The position numbers and the translations under genes are program-made. A model generated the notes under the pieces. The model searched no databases. It was not told where the DNA came from and saw only the letters and a list, made by a program, of their open reading frames with translations. This document shows, piece after piece, positions 1 to 6,105 of a stretch of 7,316 nt of DNA (position 1 is its first letter; each line of letters opens with the position of its first letter). This stretch comes from Fidelibacterota bacterium (lineage in GTDB: Bacteria; Fidelibacterota; UBA8477; JABMPR01): assembly GCA_030596225.1 (NCBI GenBank), contig JAUVKO010000101.1:1-7316 (forward strand). The letters are read 5' to 3'.

Positions 1-84
1 GGTATTGTGCCAAATATTAATAACCACTTCATATTTATTCCTTTACCTCAAGTTATATGTTTAATACTACAATACAACGGCGAA

Positions 85-106
85 GTCCCGGCAGAATCGT
101 CGGGAC
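85..106. repeat. Inverted repeat downstream of the last gene (REP-like)
   Basis: GTCCCG (85-90) and CGGGAC (101-106) are perfect inverted arms around a 10-nt loop, and both arms are bordered by direct CGAAG copies (81-85, 106-110). It lies 31 bp past the stop of the membrane-protein gene. Its composition is GC-richer than the flanking DNA. Short palindromes of this CCCG...CGGG type are common as dispersed extragenic repeats; whether this one is repeated in the genome cannot be seen here. Confidence 0.4.
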
Positions 107-129
107 GAAGACGGGTTATGGAGCTGGTA

Positions 130-147
130 CCACGGGTTTACCCGTGG
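130..147 (-). terminator. Hairpin at the end of the operon (no U-tract)
   Basis: CCACGGGTTTACCCGTGG forms a perfect 7-bp stem (130-136 with 141-147) with a 4-nt loop. The TAA stop of the membrane-protein gene (138-140) lies in the loop. On the minus strand no T-run follows, so it is not a classical intrinsic terminator. It may stabilise the 3' end or assist termination. Confidence 0.35.
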
Positions 148-1316
148 GATACTCCATCCTCATCTTTTCCTTCAGTCTCTGAATCATCAGACTTTTTAGA
201 TTGCTCTTCTTCCTCAGCTTCTTTAGCTGCCCGTTCATCAGCATCTTTTCGTTTGATGAGGTCCTGATCATCTTTGTGCTTGGTCAGAACAATAAAGGAA
301 GTTGCCAACCCGGAAGCCAGAGTTGCCAAAGCATAGGCTGGTACTGCCAGGTAAGCCAGAAGAGAAAAGAAACCCACAAAAACGCCACTTATAGCCTGAG
401 TAATACTTGGTGAAATGGTAGTGACAGATCCACAGCCAACACCTAAACAAGCCGGTATTTCATAACAGGTAGGCAGGAAGTTATAATTGCCAAAAAGATC
501 CAGCCCTACTTGCTTTACTGCGAGATATGCATCACCCATGATACTTGCATTTCCAAAAACCAGATCCATGAATTTGAAAGTAGACAGAATAAAGATGTAA
601 AAAATATGATATCCAATAAAGGCTAATATGATGATAGTCAAAGTGTAAGTGAGCAATCTGACAGGTTGATTCCAGAGCAGTGTGAAGGATCCAAACATGG
701 AGCCCATAGTATCCTCTTCAGCGCAGGCAACAATACTGGGGGACATGACGAGCCCGGTAATAAGTGCTAATGCTGAAAAAACCAGAAAGAGGGCTGTTGG
801 AAAGAAGATCACAAAGAGCAAACCGTAGAATATGATATCCAGTACCGGCCACTGTGCTAACCAACCAAAGAATGCGGCCAGGATGATAAAGAACCCGATG
901 ACAATGGCAATTGAAATAGGACCGAAAAAAACCGGAAACCAATTTTTCATAGCCCATTTCCAGCCATCTCTGGAGGAGTAAAATAGATCACCTTTATACT
1001 CTTTTATCGTGATCTTGGCCACTGCGGTTATTCCTAGCCAGATTATGATAGTAGAAAAGGAGTAAGAAAGTGCGACAAGCAGATGCCCCATAGTACTATT
1101 TGCCAAACATAGGATGGAGCCTGGCATGAGATGGAAATCATTCCAAATGCTACCAAAAGAGTGACCTTCGACTAAAAGAGCAAGATAGGTCATGACCAGA
1201 TAGGACAAATAAGCTCCCAATAAGGCTTCTAACATGACCAGCATTCTACGTCCCAAAGCAAGTCGGGGAGCACGGAATAAATCCTTAAAATTGAAATACA
1301 ATTGAGTTTCTAGCAT
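138..1316 (-). CDS. Multi-pass membrane protein of unknown function with charged C-terminal tail
   Basis: I do not recognise a named family. The 392 residues begin with an amphipathic, basic segment (FKDLFRAPRLALGRRM, 10-25). Hydrophobic segments follow at about 26-49, 76-101, 128-153, 160-190, 222-247 and 308-345, suggesting six or more membrane passes. A SIVACAEEDTMGSMFGSFTLL segment (194-214) before the fifth hydrophobic stretch resembles repeated features of polytopic 'DUF'-type proteins. Between the last two hydrophobic stretches, the loop has three cysteines close together (Cys284, Cys290, Cys295), which could form a disulfide or bind metal if exported. The last ~47 residues are highly charged (KRKDADERAAKEAEEEEQSK), probably cytosolic and disordered or helical. 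A GGAG site lies 8 nt before the ATG. It follows the SPOR gene by 44 bp and is the last gene of the run; its stop lies in a hairpin. Confidence 0.75.
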   Translation of the reverse strand: MLETQLYFNFKDLFRAPRLALGRRMLVMLEALLGAYLSYLVMTYLALLVEGHSFGSIWNDFHLMPGSILCLANSTMGHLLVALSYSFSTIIIWLGITAVAKITIKEYKGDLFYSSRDGWKWAMKNWFPVFFGPISIAIVIGFFIILAAFFGWLAQWPVLDIIFYGLLFVIFFPTALFLVFSALALITGLVMSPSIVACAEEDTMGSMFGSFTLLWNQPVRLLTYTLTIIILAFIGYHIFYIFILSTFKFMDLVFGNASIMGDAYLAVKQVGLDLFGNYNFLPTCYEIPACLGVGCGSVTTISPSITQAISGVFVGFFSLLAYLAVPAYALATLASGLATSFIVLTKHKDDQDLIKRKDADERAAKEAEEEEQSKKSDDSETEGKDEDGVSHG

Positions 1317-1360
1317 GAATATTTCTCCGAATATGTTAAGTAACTATTTTCAGGTGTTTA

Positions 1361-2209
1361 CTACATTTCCTGTCGGATATAATCAACCCAGACCGGCAGG
1401 CTCGTCATACTCTGGATCTCTTTTGCATATGCTTCAGCGGTAACCTGTTCCTTGAAACTTCCAATACGCAGACGGTAGTAGATCTCGTCCTTATCCTTGA
1501 AAAAGGCCCGCTGGATGTAACTGTCAATTCCATATTTATCCAGAAGTTCCTTAGAGGCTATCTGAGCTTCTTCCAATGAAGACCAGGAGGAAACCTGAAT
1601 GGTAAAAGTTTTTGTGGCTCGAGGAATAAGATTACCACGGCTGAGTTTGGTGGATTTTATCCTGGTCGGTTTCTTCCTTGTAGAAGATGAACGACGACTT
1701 GTGCTTGCTTTAGATTTACCAGGGGAGACTACTTTGGATAGATAGTTTCGTTGGTCGCCTCTGTCAGTCATGCTGTTAACGAAGGGTGTATCGGCCACAG
1801 TCGTATCTTCAGCATATGCTGAACCAAATAGATGAGCTGGAATCTCGCTGTTGACAAGACTGCTATCCTCAGCTACAATGGCTTCATAGACGTAGCTGAT
1901 TTCCTCAATTTCACCATTTATGTCGATTTGCAAAACAACATCATATTCACCTGGCACATCTGGTTTGAAAGATATTACATCAAGAGTATCAGCAGGCAGA
2001 AATCCTCTCAGTTTACTACTATCCGGAAGCTGGGCAAAGATCCAGCGGACACTTTGACCATCAACGGAATTTTCGACCTGTAGCGTAACATAACTGCCAA
2101 CATTGATCTCTTCCCGGCCAAACCAGTCGTTCCACATATCGCAATTGACTAAAATACCAATCAATAACAAGCTTCCAATAATACGCTTAACATGAACAAT
2201 ATTAGTCAT
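1361..2209 (-). CDS. Lipoprotein with Ig/PKD-like domain and C-terminal SPOR domain
   Basis: A 282-residue envelope protein. The N-terminus has a basic start, a hydrophobic run (10-21) and Cys23 in the context ILVNC, a lipobox-like site with an unusual Asn at -1 and Asp at +2. Residues about 37-112 look like an Ig-fold of the PKD/REJ type: VRWIFAQLPDSS (54-65), then FKPDVPGEYDVVLQI (81-95). A Ser/Ala-containing linker follows, with a strongly basic stretch (164-200, including SRRSSSTRKK). Residues about 202-278 are a SPOR domain, TIQVSSWSSLEEAQIASK and YYRLRIGSFKEQVTAEAYAKEI, the fold that binds denuded septal peptidoglycan. The protein is probably membrane-anchored and reaches to the cell wall. 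A strong AGGAGG site lies 5 nt before the ATG, and ndk ends 26 bp upstream, so it likely shares that transcript. The SPOR call is strong, the Ig/PKD call moderate, and the lipidation less certain. Confidence 0.8.
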   Translation of the reverse strand: MTNIVHVKRIIGSLLLIGILVNCDMWNDWFGREEINVGSYVTLQVENSVDGQSVRWIFAQLPDSSKLRGFLPADTLDVISFKPDVPGEYDVVLQIDINGEIEEISYVYEAIVAEDSSLVNSEIPAHLFGSAYAEDTTVADTPFVNSMTDRGDQRNYLSKVVSPGKSKASTSRRSSSTRKKPTRIKSTKLSRGNLIPRATKTFTIQVSSWSSLEEAQIASKELLDKYGIDSYIQRAFFKDKDEIYYRLRIGSFKEQVTAEAYAKEIQSMTSLPVWVDYIRQEM

Positions 2210-2235
2210 TTCTGCCTCCTGTGACAGGCTATTGA

Positions 2236-2664
2236 TTAGAGATTAGACGCGATAATTTCAGCCTCACTGAAGAAGAATGCAATCTCTTTCTCAGCATTCT
2301 CATCTGAATCAGATCCGTGAACTGCATTTCTACCCTTATTTTCAGCATATAACTGACGAATTGTACCAGCCGCAGCTTCGGTTGGATCTGTAGCGCCGAT
2401 GGTGTCGCGCCAGGCTTGTACAGCATTTTCTTGCTCCAGAGCCATGACGAATGTTGGTCCTGAGGACATGAAATCAACCAACTCATTATAAAAAGGACGT
2501 TCACGATGTACAGCGTAAAATTCCTGTGCCTGAGCTTTGGTTATCAGTGTTAAACGACCGGCTTTGATATTAAACCCTGCTGCCAGGGTCGCATCAATGA
2601 CCTTTCCCAGTTTACCAGATGCCACAGCATCCGGTTTGATCATTGCAAAAGTTTTATTGCCCAA
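2236..2664 (-). CDS. ndk: Nucleoside diphosphate kinase (TTG start)
   Basis: Cytosolic enzyme that moves the gamma phosphate from ATP to other nucleoside diphosphates through a phosphohistidine. The 142 residues are the normal bacterial length. The start TFAMIKPDAV (5-14) and the active-site signature NAVHGSDS (113-120) with catalytic His116 are intact. The nucleotide-binding residues expected of the family are all visible: Lys10, Tyr50, Phe58, Arg86, Thr92, Arg103 and Asn113. The C-terminal IAFFFSEAEII is typical of bacterial forms. No ATG fits: the chosen TTG is supported by an AGGAG site and by alignment with family N-termini. It follows sucD by 23 bp, so the ATP (or GTP) made by SucCD can be exchanged into other nucleotides by the product of the same transcript. 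Confidence 0.97.
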   Translation of the reverse strand: MGNKTFAMIKPDAVASGKLGKVIDATLAAGFNIKAGRLTLITKAQAQEFYAVHRERPFYNELVDFMSSGPTFVMALEQENAVQAWRDTIGATDPTEAAAGTIRQLYAENKGRNAVHGSDSDENAEKEIAFFFSEAEIIASNL

Positions 2665-2673
2665 TGTGTAATA

Positions 2674-2678
2674 CTCCT
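2674..2678 (-). promoter_or_regulatory. Ribosome-binding site deciding the ndk TTG start
   Basis: AGGAG on the minus strand lies 9 nt before the TTG at 2664. An in-frame TAG stop overlaps the start of this site, so no start further upstream is possible. The next downstream ATG (2643) would delete the first beta strand and has no such site. Confidence 0.65.
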
Positions 2679-2687
2679 ATTTATGTC

Positions 2688-3560
2688 TTATTTATTGAGA
2701 ATTTGTTCCATGAGTTCTCCAATACCGGCAGGGCTCTCCGATACAGCAATACCGGCAGCCCTCAGAGCAGTAATCTTGTCAGCAGCGGTGCCCTTGCCGC
2801 CAGAGATGATAGCACCGGCATGACCCATCCGGCGACCTGGAGGGGCTGTTGTTCCGGCGATAAATGCTACAATGGGCTTAGTAAAGTTTTCTTGCGCCCA
2901 GGCTGCGGCTTCTTCTTCAGCTGTTCCACCGATCTCACCGATCATGACTACTGCATCTGTGCCTTCATCTTCATTGAAAAGTTTGAGCAGGTCTATGAAA
3001 TTGGATCCAATGATGGGATCACCACCAATACCAATACAAGTGGATTGACCGATTCCGCGTGAACTGAGTTGATGAACAGCTTCATATGTCAGAGTTCCAC
3101 TACGAGAGATCACACCAACTTTACCTGGTTTGTGAATGAATCCAGGCATGATCCCAACTTTTGCTGCTCCCGGCGAAATGACACCGGGACAATTTGGACC
3201 TACCAGACGAGTCTTTTTGCCAATCATATAATTATGCACTTTCACCATGTCAGTCGTCGGAATTCCTTCCGTAATACAGATGACCAGATCCAATTCAACA
3301 TCAACCGCTTCCATAATGGCATCTGCAGCGAAAGATGGGGGAACGAAAATAACCGAAGTATTTACGCCGGTTTGGTCTTTGGCTTCTTGTACCGTATTAA
3401 AGATCGGTACACCGGCATCTGTCTTCTGTCCGCCCTTTCCGGGAGTGACACCTGCTAAAACTTTAGTTCCATATTCCAGCATCTGAGCTGTGTGAAAAGA
3501 TCCCTCTCTACCGGTAATTCCCTGGAAGACAAGCTTCGTATCATTATTGATCAGAATCAT
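2688..3560 (-). CDS. sucD: Succinyl-CoA synthetase, alpha subunit
   Basis: Alpha subunit of succinate-CoA ligase; it binds CoA and carries the phosphohistidine formed during catalysis. The 290 residues match the family. The N-terminal CoA-binding Rossmann domain shows FQGITGREGSFH (12-23), VTPGKGG (38-44) and CITEGIP (95-101). The middle has LVGPNCPGVISPG (119-131) and VISRSGTLTYE (150-160). The C-terminal ligase domain has GIGGDPIIG (177-185), MIGEIGG with Glu209 (206-212) and the active-site loop GRRMGHAGAI with catalytic His247 (242-251). All key residues are present and the frame is intact. It begins 4 bp after sucC and ends 23 bp before ndk, so all three almost certainly share one transcript. 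Confidence 0.98.
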   Translation of the reverse strand: MILINNDTKLVFQGITGREGSFHTAQMLEYGTKVLAGVTPGKGGQKTDAGVPIFNTVQEAKDQTGVNTSVIFVPPSFAADAIMEAVDVELDLVICITEGIPTTDMVKVHNYMIGKKTRLVGPNCPGVISPGAAKVGIMPGFIHKPGKVGVISRSGTLTYEAVHQLSSRGIGQSTCIGIGGDPIIGSNFIDLLKLFNEDEGTDAVVMIGEIGGTAEEEAAAWAQENFTKPIVAFIAGTTAPPGRRMGHAGAIISGGKGTAADKITALRAAGIAVSESPAGIGELMEQILNK

Positions 3561-3564
3561 GAGA

Positions 3565-4728
3565 TTACTCCTCGATAGCTGCAGTTACTTTTTCTGCAGC
3601 TTCAGCTAGACTTTGGGCAACGATAAAATCCATATCAGAATCAGCCAGGATTTTGGATCCTTCTTCAGCATTAGTTCCTGCCAGTCTTACAACGATGGGG
3701 ACATCAACTTTTACTTCACCCAGAGCTTGAATAATTCCTAGAGCCACTCGGTCACACCTAACGATCCCTCCGAAAATATTGATCAGAACCGCTTTAACGT
3801 TCTCATCACTCATGATAATACGGAAGCCATTCGCAACAGTTTCAGGACTGGCAACACCACCAACATCCAGGAAGTTGGCAGGTTCACCACCATACAGTTT
3901 AATGATATCCATAGTGCCCATTGCTAAGCCGGCACCGTTAACCATACAACCTACATTACCATCCAGCTTAATGTAATTCAGGTTGAATTTGGAAGCTTCA
4001 ACCTCTGAGGGCTCCTCTTCACTGAGATCACGAAACTCCAGGATGTCTGCATGACGATAAAGTGCATTGTCATCAAAATTCATTTTAGCATCCAGAGCCA
4101 TGATATCTCCACTACTGGTGACCACCAATGGATTAATCTCAACCAATGAAGCATCAGAAGCGTTGAATGCCGTACAGAGCGCAAACATGAATTTCGAACC
4201 CTGTTTAACCTGTACGCCTTCCAACCCCAGTGCATAGGCTAATTTGCGGGCTTGAAAAGCCTGTAGACCGATACCCGGCTCGATCCATTCTTTAATGATC
4301 TTTTCCGGTGTTTCAGCAGCAACTTTCTCGATCTCCATGCCGCCTTCTTCGGAGACCATGAAAACAAACTTGCCACTCTGGCGATCCAGAACGATACCCA
4401 TATAAAGTTCTCGGGCAATATCGATACCTTCTTCAATAAGAAGACGGCTTACCGTCTTTCCTGCTGGCCCTGTTTGATGAGTCACCAGGGTTTTCCCAAG
4501 GATTTCATTAGCATAGAGGGATACTTCATCAAGGTTTTTGGCGATCTTTACACCACCAGCCTTGCCGCGTCCCCCGGCATGAATCTGAGCCTTGACAACA
4601 AAGATGTTTGAGTCAAGTGAGTTGGCTACTTCTAAAGCTTCTTCTACGGAGAATGCAACGCCACCCTTAGGCACGGGAACATTATATTTCCGAAAGATCT
4701 CTTTAGCCTGATACTCATGAATATTCAT
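3565..4728 (-). CDS. sucC: Succinyl-CoA synthetase (ADP-forming), beta subunit
   Basis: Beta subunit of succinate-CoA ligase, the TCA-cycle enzyme that couples succinyl-CoA cleavage to nucleoside triphosphate formation. The 387 residues match the family length and start with the signature MNIHEYQAKEIF. The ATP-grasp part covers about 1-235, with the nucleotide-binding loop HAGGRGKAGGVK (50-61) and the metal ligands Asn199 (EINPLV) and Asp213 (ALDAKMNFDDNA), in the same positions as in the E. coli protein. The C-terminal ligase domain has LDGNVGCMVNGAGLAMGTMD (255-274, including Asn264), GGEPANFLDVGG (280-291), INIFGGIVRCD (316-326) and VVRLAGTNAEEG (346-357). A GAGG site lies 9 nt before the ATG. 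Its TAA stop is only 4 bp before sucD, the subunit it must pair with. ADP versus GDP preference cannot be read with confidence. Confidence 0.98.
   Translation of the reverse strand: MNIHEYQAKEIFRKYNVPVPKGGVAFSVEEALEVANSLDSNIFVVKAQIHAGGRGKAGGVKIAKNLDEVSLYANEILGKTLVTHQTGPAGKTVSRLLIEEGIDIARELYMGIVLDRQSGKFVFMVSEEGGMEIEKVAAETPEKIIKEWIEPGIGLQAFQARKLAYALGLEGVQVKQGSKFMFALCTAFNASDASLVEINPLVVTSSGDIMALDAKMNFDDNALYRHADILEFRDLSEEEPSEVEASKFNLNYIKLDGNVGCMVNGAGLAMGTMDIIKLYGGEPANFLDVGGVASPETVANGFRIIMSDENVKAVLINIFGGIVRCDRVALGIIQALGEVKVDVPIVVRLAGTNAEEGSKILADSDMDFIVAQSLAEAAEKVTAAIEE
3568..3573 (-). promoter_or_regulatory. sucD ribosome-binding site inside the sucC end
   Basis: GAGGAG on the minus strand is both the final Glu-Glu codons of sucC and the Shine-Dalgarno sequence for sucD, 7 nt before its ATG at 3560. 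This overlap favours coupled translation and balanced synthesis of the two subunits. Confidence 0.7.
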
Positions 4729-4763
4729 GTACTATTTCCTCATTTTCATTATTTTTACTGAGT

Positions 4764-4769
4764 ACTATA
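4764..4769 (-). promoter_or_regulatory. Candidate -10 element of an internal promoter before sucC
   Basis: TATAGT on the minus strand matches the sigma-70 -10 consensus at five of six positions and would place a transcript start about 29 nt before the sucC ATG. No good -35 element is present; the best, ATTACA, needs a 19-bp spacer. The 73-bp gap between carbamate kinase and sucC holds no hairpin terminator, so read-through from upstream is equally possible. Confidence 0.25.
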
Positions 4770-4801
4770 AATCGGAGCTTTTGGTATATGTAATTTTTGA
4801 A

Positions 4802-5743
4802 TCATCTTGTGATAATAGTTCCATTTTTTCCGCTGGCATTTTGTTTGATACTGTCAATGCTGGTGATAATCACCTGACTGCCACCATTTTCCAGAAATGT
4901 GATACTGGCTTCAATTTTAGGTCCCATATCACCGGGAGGGAAATGCCCCTCTGCGTAGTACTGTTTAATTTCAGCCAATGTGAGTCGTTCCAGCAGGGTT
5001 TCATTTTTCTTACCAAAATTCAGGGCTACTTGCTCGACATTTGTAAAAATATATAATAATTCAGCTTCGATCTGATTACCTAACAATGCTGATGCTTTAT
5101 CTTTATCAATAACCGCATCCAGACCTTCCAAATTGCCTGCAATATCCCTGAATGCCGGTACACCTCCACCGCCAACAGCGATTACAATATGACCAAGATC
5201 AATGAGTTGACTAACCACGCTTGAGTTGATTATATCGATAGGTTGGGGAGAAGGAACCACGCGTCGCCATAGTCCATCGTCTATGGGTTTAATAGTCCAC
5301 CCGAACTGCCGGGCTTTTTCCCTGGCTTCGAGTTCAGGTAAAGCGGTACCAATGTATTTAGTAGGATCCTTTATTGACGGATCATCCTCATCAACCAGAA
5401 CTTGCGAGATCAAAGTCACAACATGGCGATTGATTCCCTCTTCTCTCAAGCGATTGATAAGGGATTGTTCTATCATATACCCCATACCACCTTCAGTATC
5501 AGCGACATTGATACCCAATGGCAAATATGGGATGGAGTCTGCCAATTCTTCGGTGCGTAAAGCCGCATTACCCACCTGCGGTCCGTTTCCATGGGTAATG
5601 ACCGGTATGATATCCTGTTTCAATAGATCGATAATGGCATCGAGGCTTTCTCTGGTCCGTTTGAACTGACTTGATATCGAATCAACTTCGCCCGGCGGTG
5701 AGATCGCATTGCCACCTAAAGCTACAACTGCTTTCCGCAACAT
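4802..5743 (-). CDS. arcC: Carbamate kinase
   Basis: This cytosolic enzyme of the amino-acid-kinase fold interconverts ATP plus carbamate and ADP plus carbamoyl phosphate, usually in the ATP-forming direction. From the ATG at 5743 it has 313 residues, the normal family length. Family motifs appear in order: ALGGNA (8-13, phosphate loop), THGNGPQVG (50-58), PTKYIG with Lys129 (127-132, the lid lysine region), RRVVPSP (160-166), AVGGGGVP (189-196), AVIDKDKAS (210-218) and GHFPPGDMGPKIEA (266-279). These separate it from aspartate, glutamate and UMP kinases. The usual DKDLAS is DKDKAS here. The frame is open to a TTG at 5767 (321 residues), but the ribosome-binding site supports 5743. Arginine deiminase or ornithine carbamoyltransferase genes are not adjacent. 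sucC follows after 73 bp in the same direction, so co-transcription is possible but not shown. Confidence 0.95.
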   Translation of the reverse strand: MLRKAVVALGGNAISPPGEVDSISSQFKRTRESLDAIIDLLKQDIIPVITHGNGPQVGNAALRTEELADSIPYLPLGINVADTEGGMGYMIEQSLINRLREEGINRHVVTLISQVLVDEDDPSIKDPTKYIGTALPELEAREKARQFGWTIKPIDDGLWRRVVPSPQPIDIINSSVVSQLIDLGHIVIAVGGGGVPAFRDIAGNLEGLDAVIDKDKASALLGNQIEAELLYIFTNVEQVALNFGKKNETLLERLTLAEIKQYYAEGHFPPGDMGPKIEASITFLENGGSQVIITSIDSIKQNASGKNGTIITR

Positions 5744-5746
5744 TTT

Positions 5747-5752
5747 CTCCTT
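5747..5752 (-). promoter_or_regulatory. Ribosome-binding site deciding the carbamate kinase start
   Basis: AAGGAG on the minus strand precedes the ATG at 5743 by 3 nt. It argues against the upstream in-frame TTG (5767) and ATG (5758), neither of which has a purine-rich site before it. The spacing is short; the TTG codon immediately after the ATG would sit at 6 nt, so a minor ambiguity of one codon remains. Confidence 0.6.
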
Positions 5753-5770
5753 CAACATTAAGAGCAAAGT

Positions 5771-5798
5771 AATGTATTTGTGATGGCTTGAAACTCAA
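5771..5798 (-). promoter_or_regulatory. Weak candidate promoter for the carbamate kinase gene
   Basis: On the minus strand TTGAGT (5798-5793) and TACATT (5776-5771) are separated by 16 bp. Each matches the sigma-70 consensus at four of six positions. The -10 box lies about 28 bp before the chosen ATG at 5743. A promoter is expected somewhere in this gap, but this pair could occur by chance in AT-rich DNA. Confidence 0.22.
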
Positions 5799-5842
5799 CC
5801 CAAAATCAAACTACAATCACTAGTTTTATTGATTTTTTTATA

Positions 5843-5870
5843 TCTCGCAAAGACCGCAAAGTTGCAGAGA
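5843..5870. repeat. Left arm of inverted CTTTGCG microrepeat
   Basis: On the plus strand this reads as three tandem 8-9 nt units: CGCAAAGA, CCGCAAAGT and TGCAGAGA, bounded by TCTC and GAGA. Its reverse complement begins TCTCTGC and ends TTTGCGAGA, matching the ends of the arm at 6080-6098 but with one extra unit inside. The two arms therefore face each other about 209 bp apart, enclosing a 256-bp segment. This could be a small non-coding repeat element or a decayed miniature inverted-repeat element. Confidence 0.5.
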
Positions 5871-5970
5871 GAAAACAAAAATTATCGGTTTCACAACGCA
5901 CCAGGCGAAAATAACAAATCTAGTTTTTATTTTTTTAAAACGTTGTATTCGTCAGTTTGTTGTAAATCAT

Positions 5971-5994
5971 TTCATGTTTCGTGTTGATTCGTGA
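5971..5994. repeat. TTCGTG-type microrepeat
   Basis: Three imperfect copies of a short unit occur in tandem: TTCATGT, TTCGTGT and ATTCGTGA. The stretch lies between the two CTTTGCG/CTCTGCG arms and belongs to the same general style of degenerate intergenic repeat. The unit is visible in the sequence. Its function and its link to the flanking arms are unknown. Confidence 0.35.
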
Positions 5995-6079
5995 GAGTTA
6001 TACCAATTACACCTCAAAACAATCTATGCATTCTTCATCTTTTCCAGTTTCTCTTATCTAGTACTGAAGATAAAAAATG

Positions 6080-6098
6080 TCTCTGCGGCTCTGCGAGA
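6080..6098. repeat. Right arm of inverted CTCTGCG microrepeat
   Basis: TCTCTGCGGCTCTGCGAGA contains two tandem copies of a CTCTGCG unit and begins 7 bp past the stop codon of the LolA-like gene. Its reverse orientation counterpart is at 5843-5870. Similar CTTTGCG/CTCTGCG strings occur in intergenic DNA of many environmental bacterial genomes, which is general recollection and not a search result. On the minus strand it is followed by a run of six T (6072-6077), but its own hairpin is weak, so it is not called a terminator. Confidence 0.5.
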
Positions 6099-6105
6099 AG
6101 ACAAA

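Larger units (their letters stand above)
5744..6105. other. AT-rich intergenic region without a gene
   Basis: This 362-bp stretch separates the LolA-like gene from carbamate kinase. Both strands were scanned for start codons; all open into very short frames (for example 11 codons from the + strand ATG at about 6027). There is no tRNA-like or other recognisable RNA gene. It contains two inverted microrepeat arms (5843-5870 and 6080-6098), a TTCGTG microrepeat (5971-5994), T-rich runs around 5923-5937 and a weak candidate promoter (5771-5798). It probably holds the end of the upstream transcript and the start of the carbamate kinase transcript. Confidence 0.6.

Noticed and set aside
7..137. Small plus-strand gene at the left edge
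   Set aside because: The frame starts in AT-rich DNA, crosses the two inverted repeats and runs into the antisense of the membrane-protein gene; no ribosome-binding site or coding character is seen.
2643..3458. Long plus-strand open frames (2643-3062, 3069-3458)
   Set aside because: They lie antisense to sucD, whose motifs and length are fully intact; their translations show no family features.
5226..5669. 147-codon plus-strand open frame
   Set aside because: It is antisense to carbamate kinase, lacks a ribosome-binding site and has no recognisable motif.
5744..5767. Longer carbamate kinase start at TTG 5767 or ATG 5758
   Set aside because: Neither start has a purine-rich site before it; the AAGGAG at 5747-5752 points to ATG 5743, which also gives the usual family length.
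5843..5870. CRISPR-like or satellite repeat array
   Set aside because: The units are 8-9 nt, only three, contiguous and without spacers.
6072..6098. Intrinsic terminator after the LolA-like gene
   Set aside because: Six T follow on the minus strand, but the preceding TCTCGCAGAGCCGCAGAGA is a direct repeat with only a very short self-stem.
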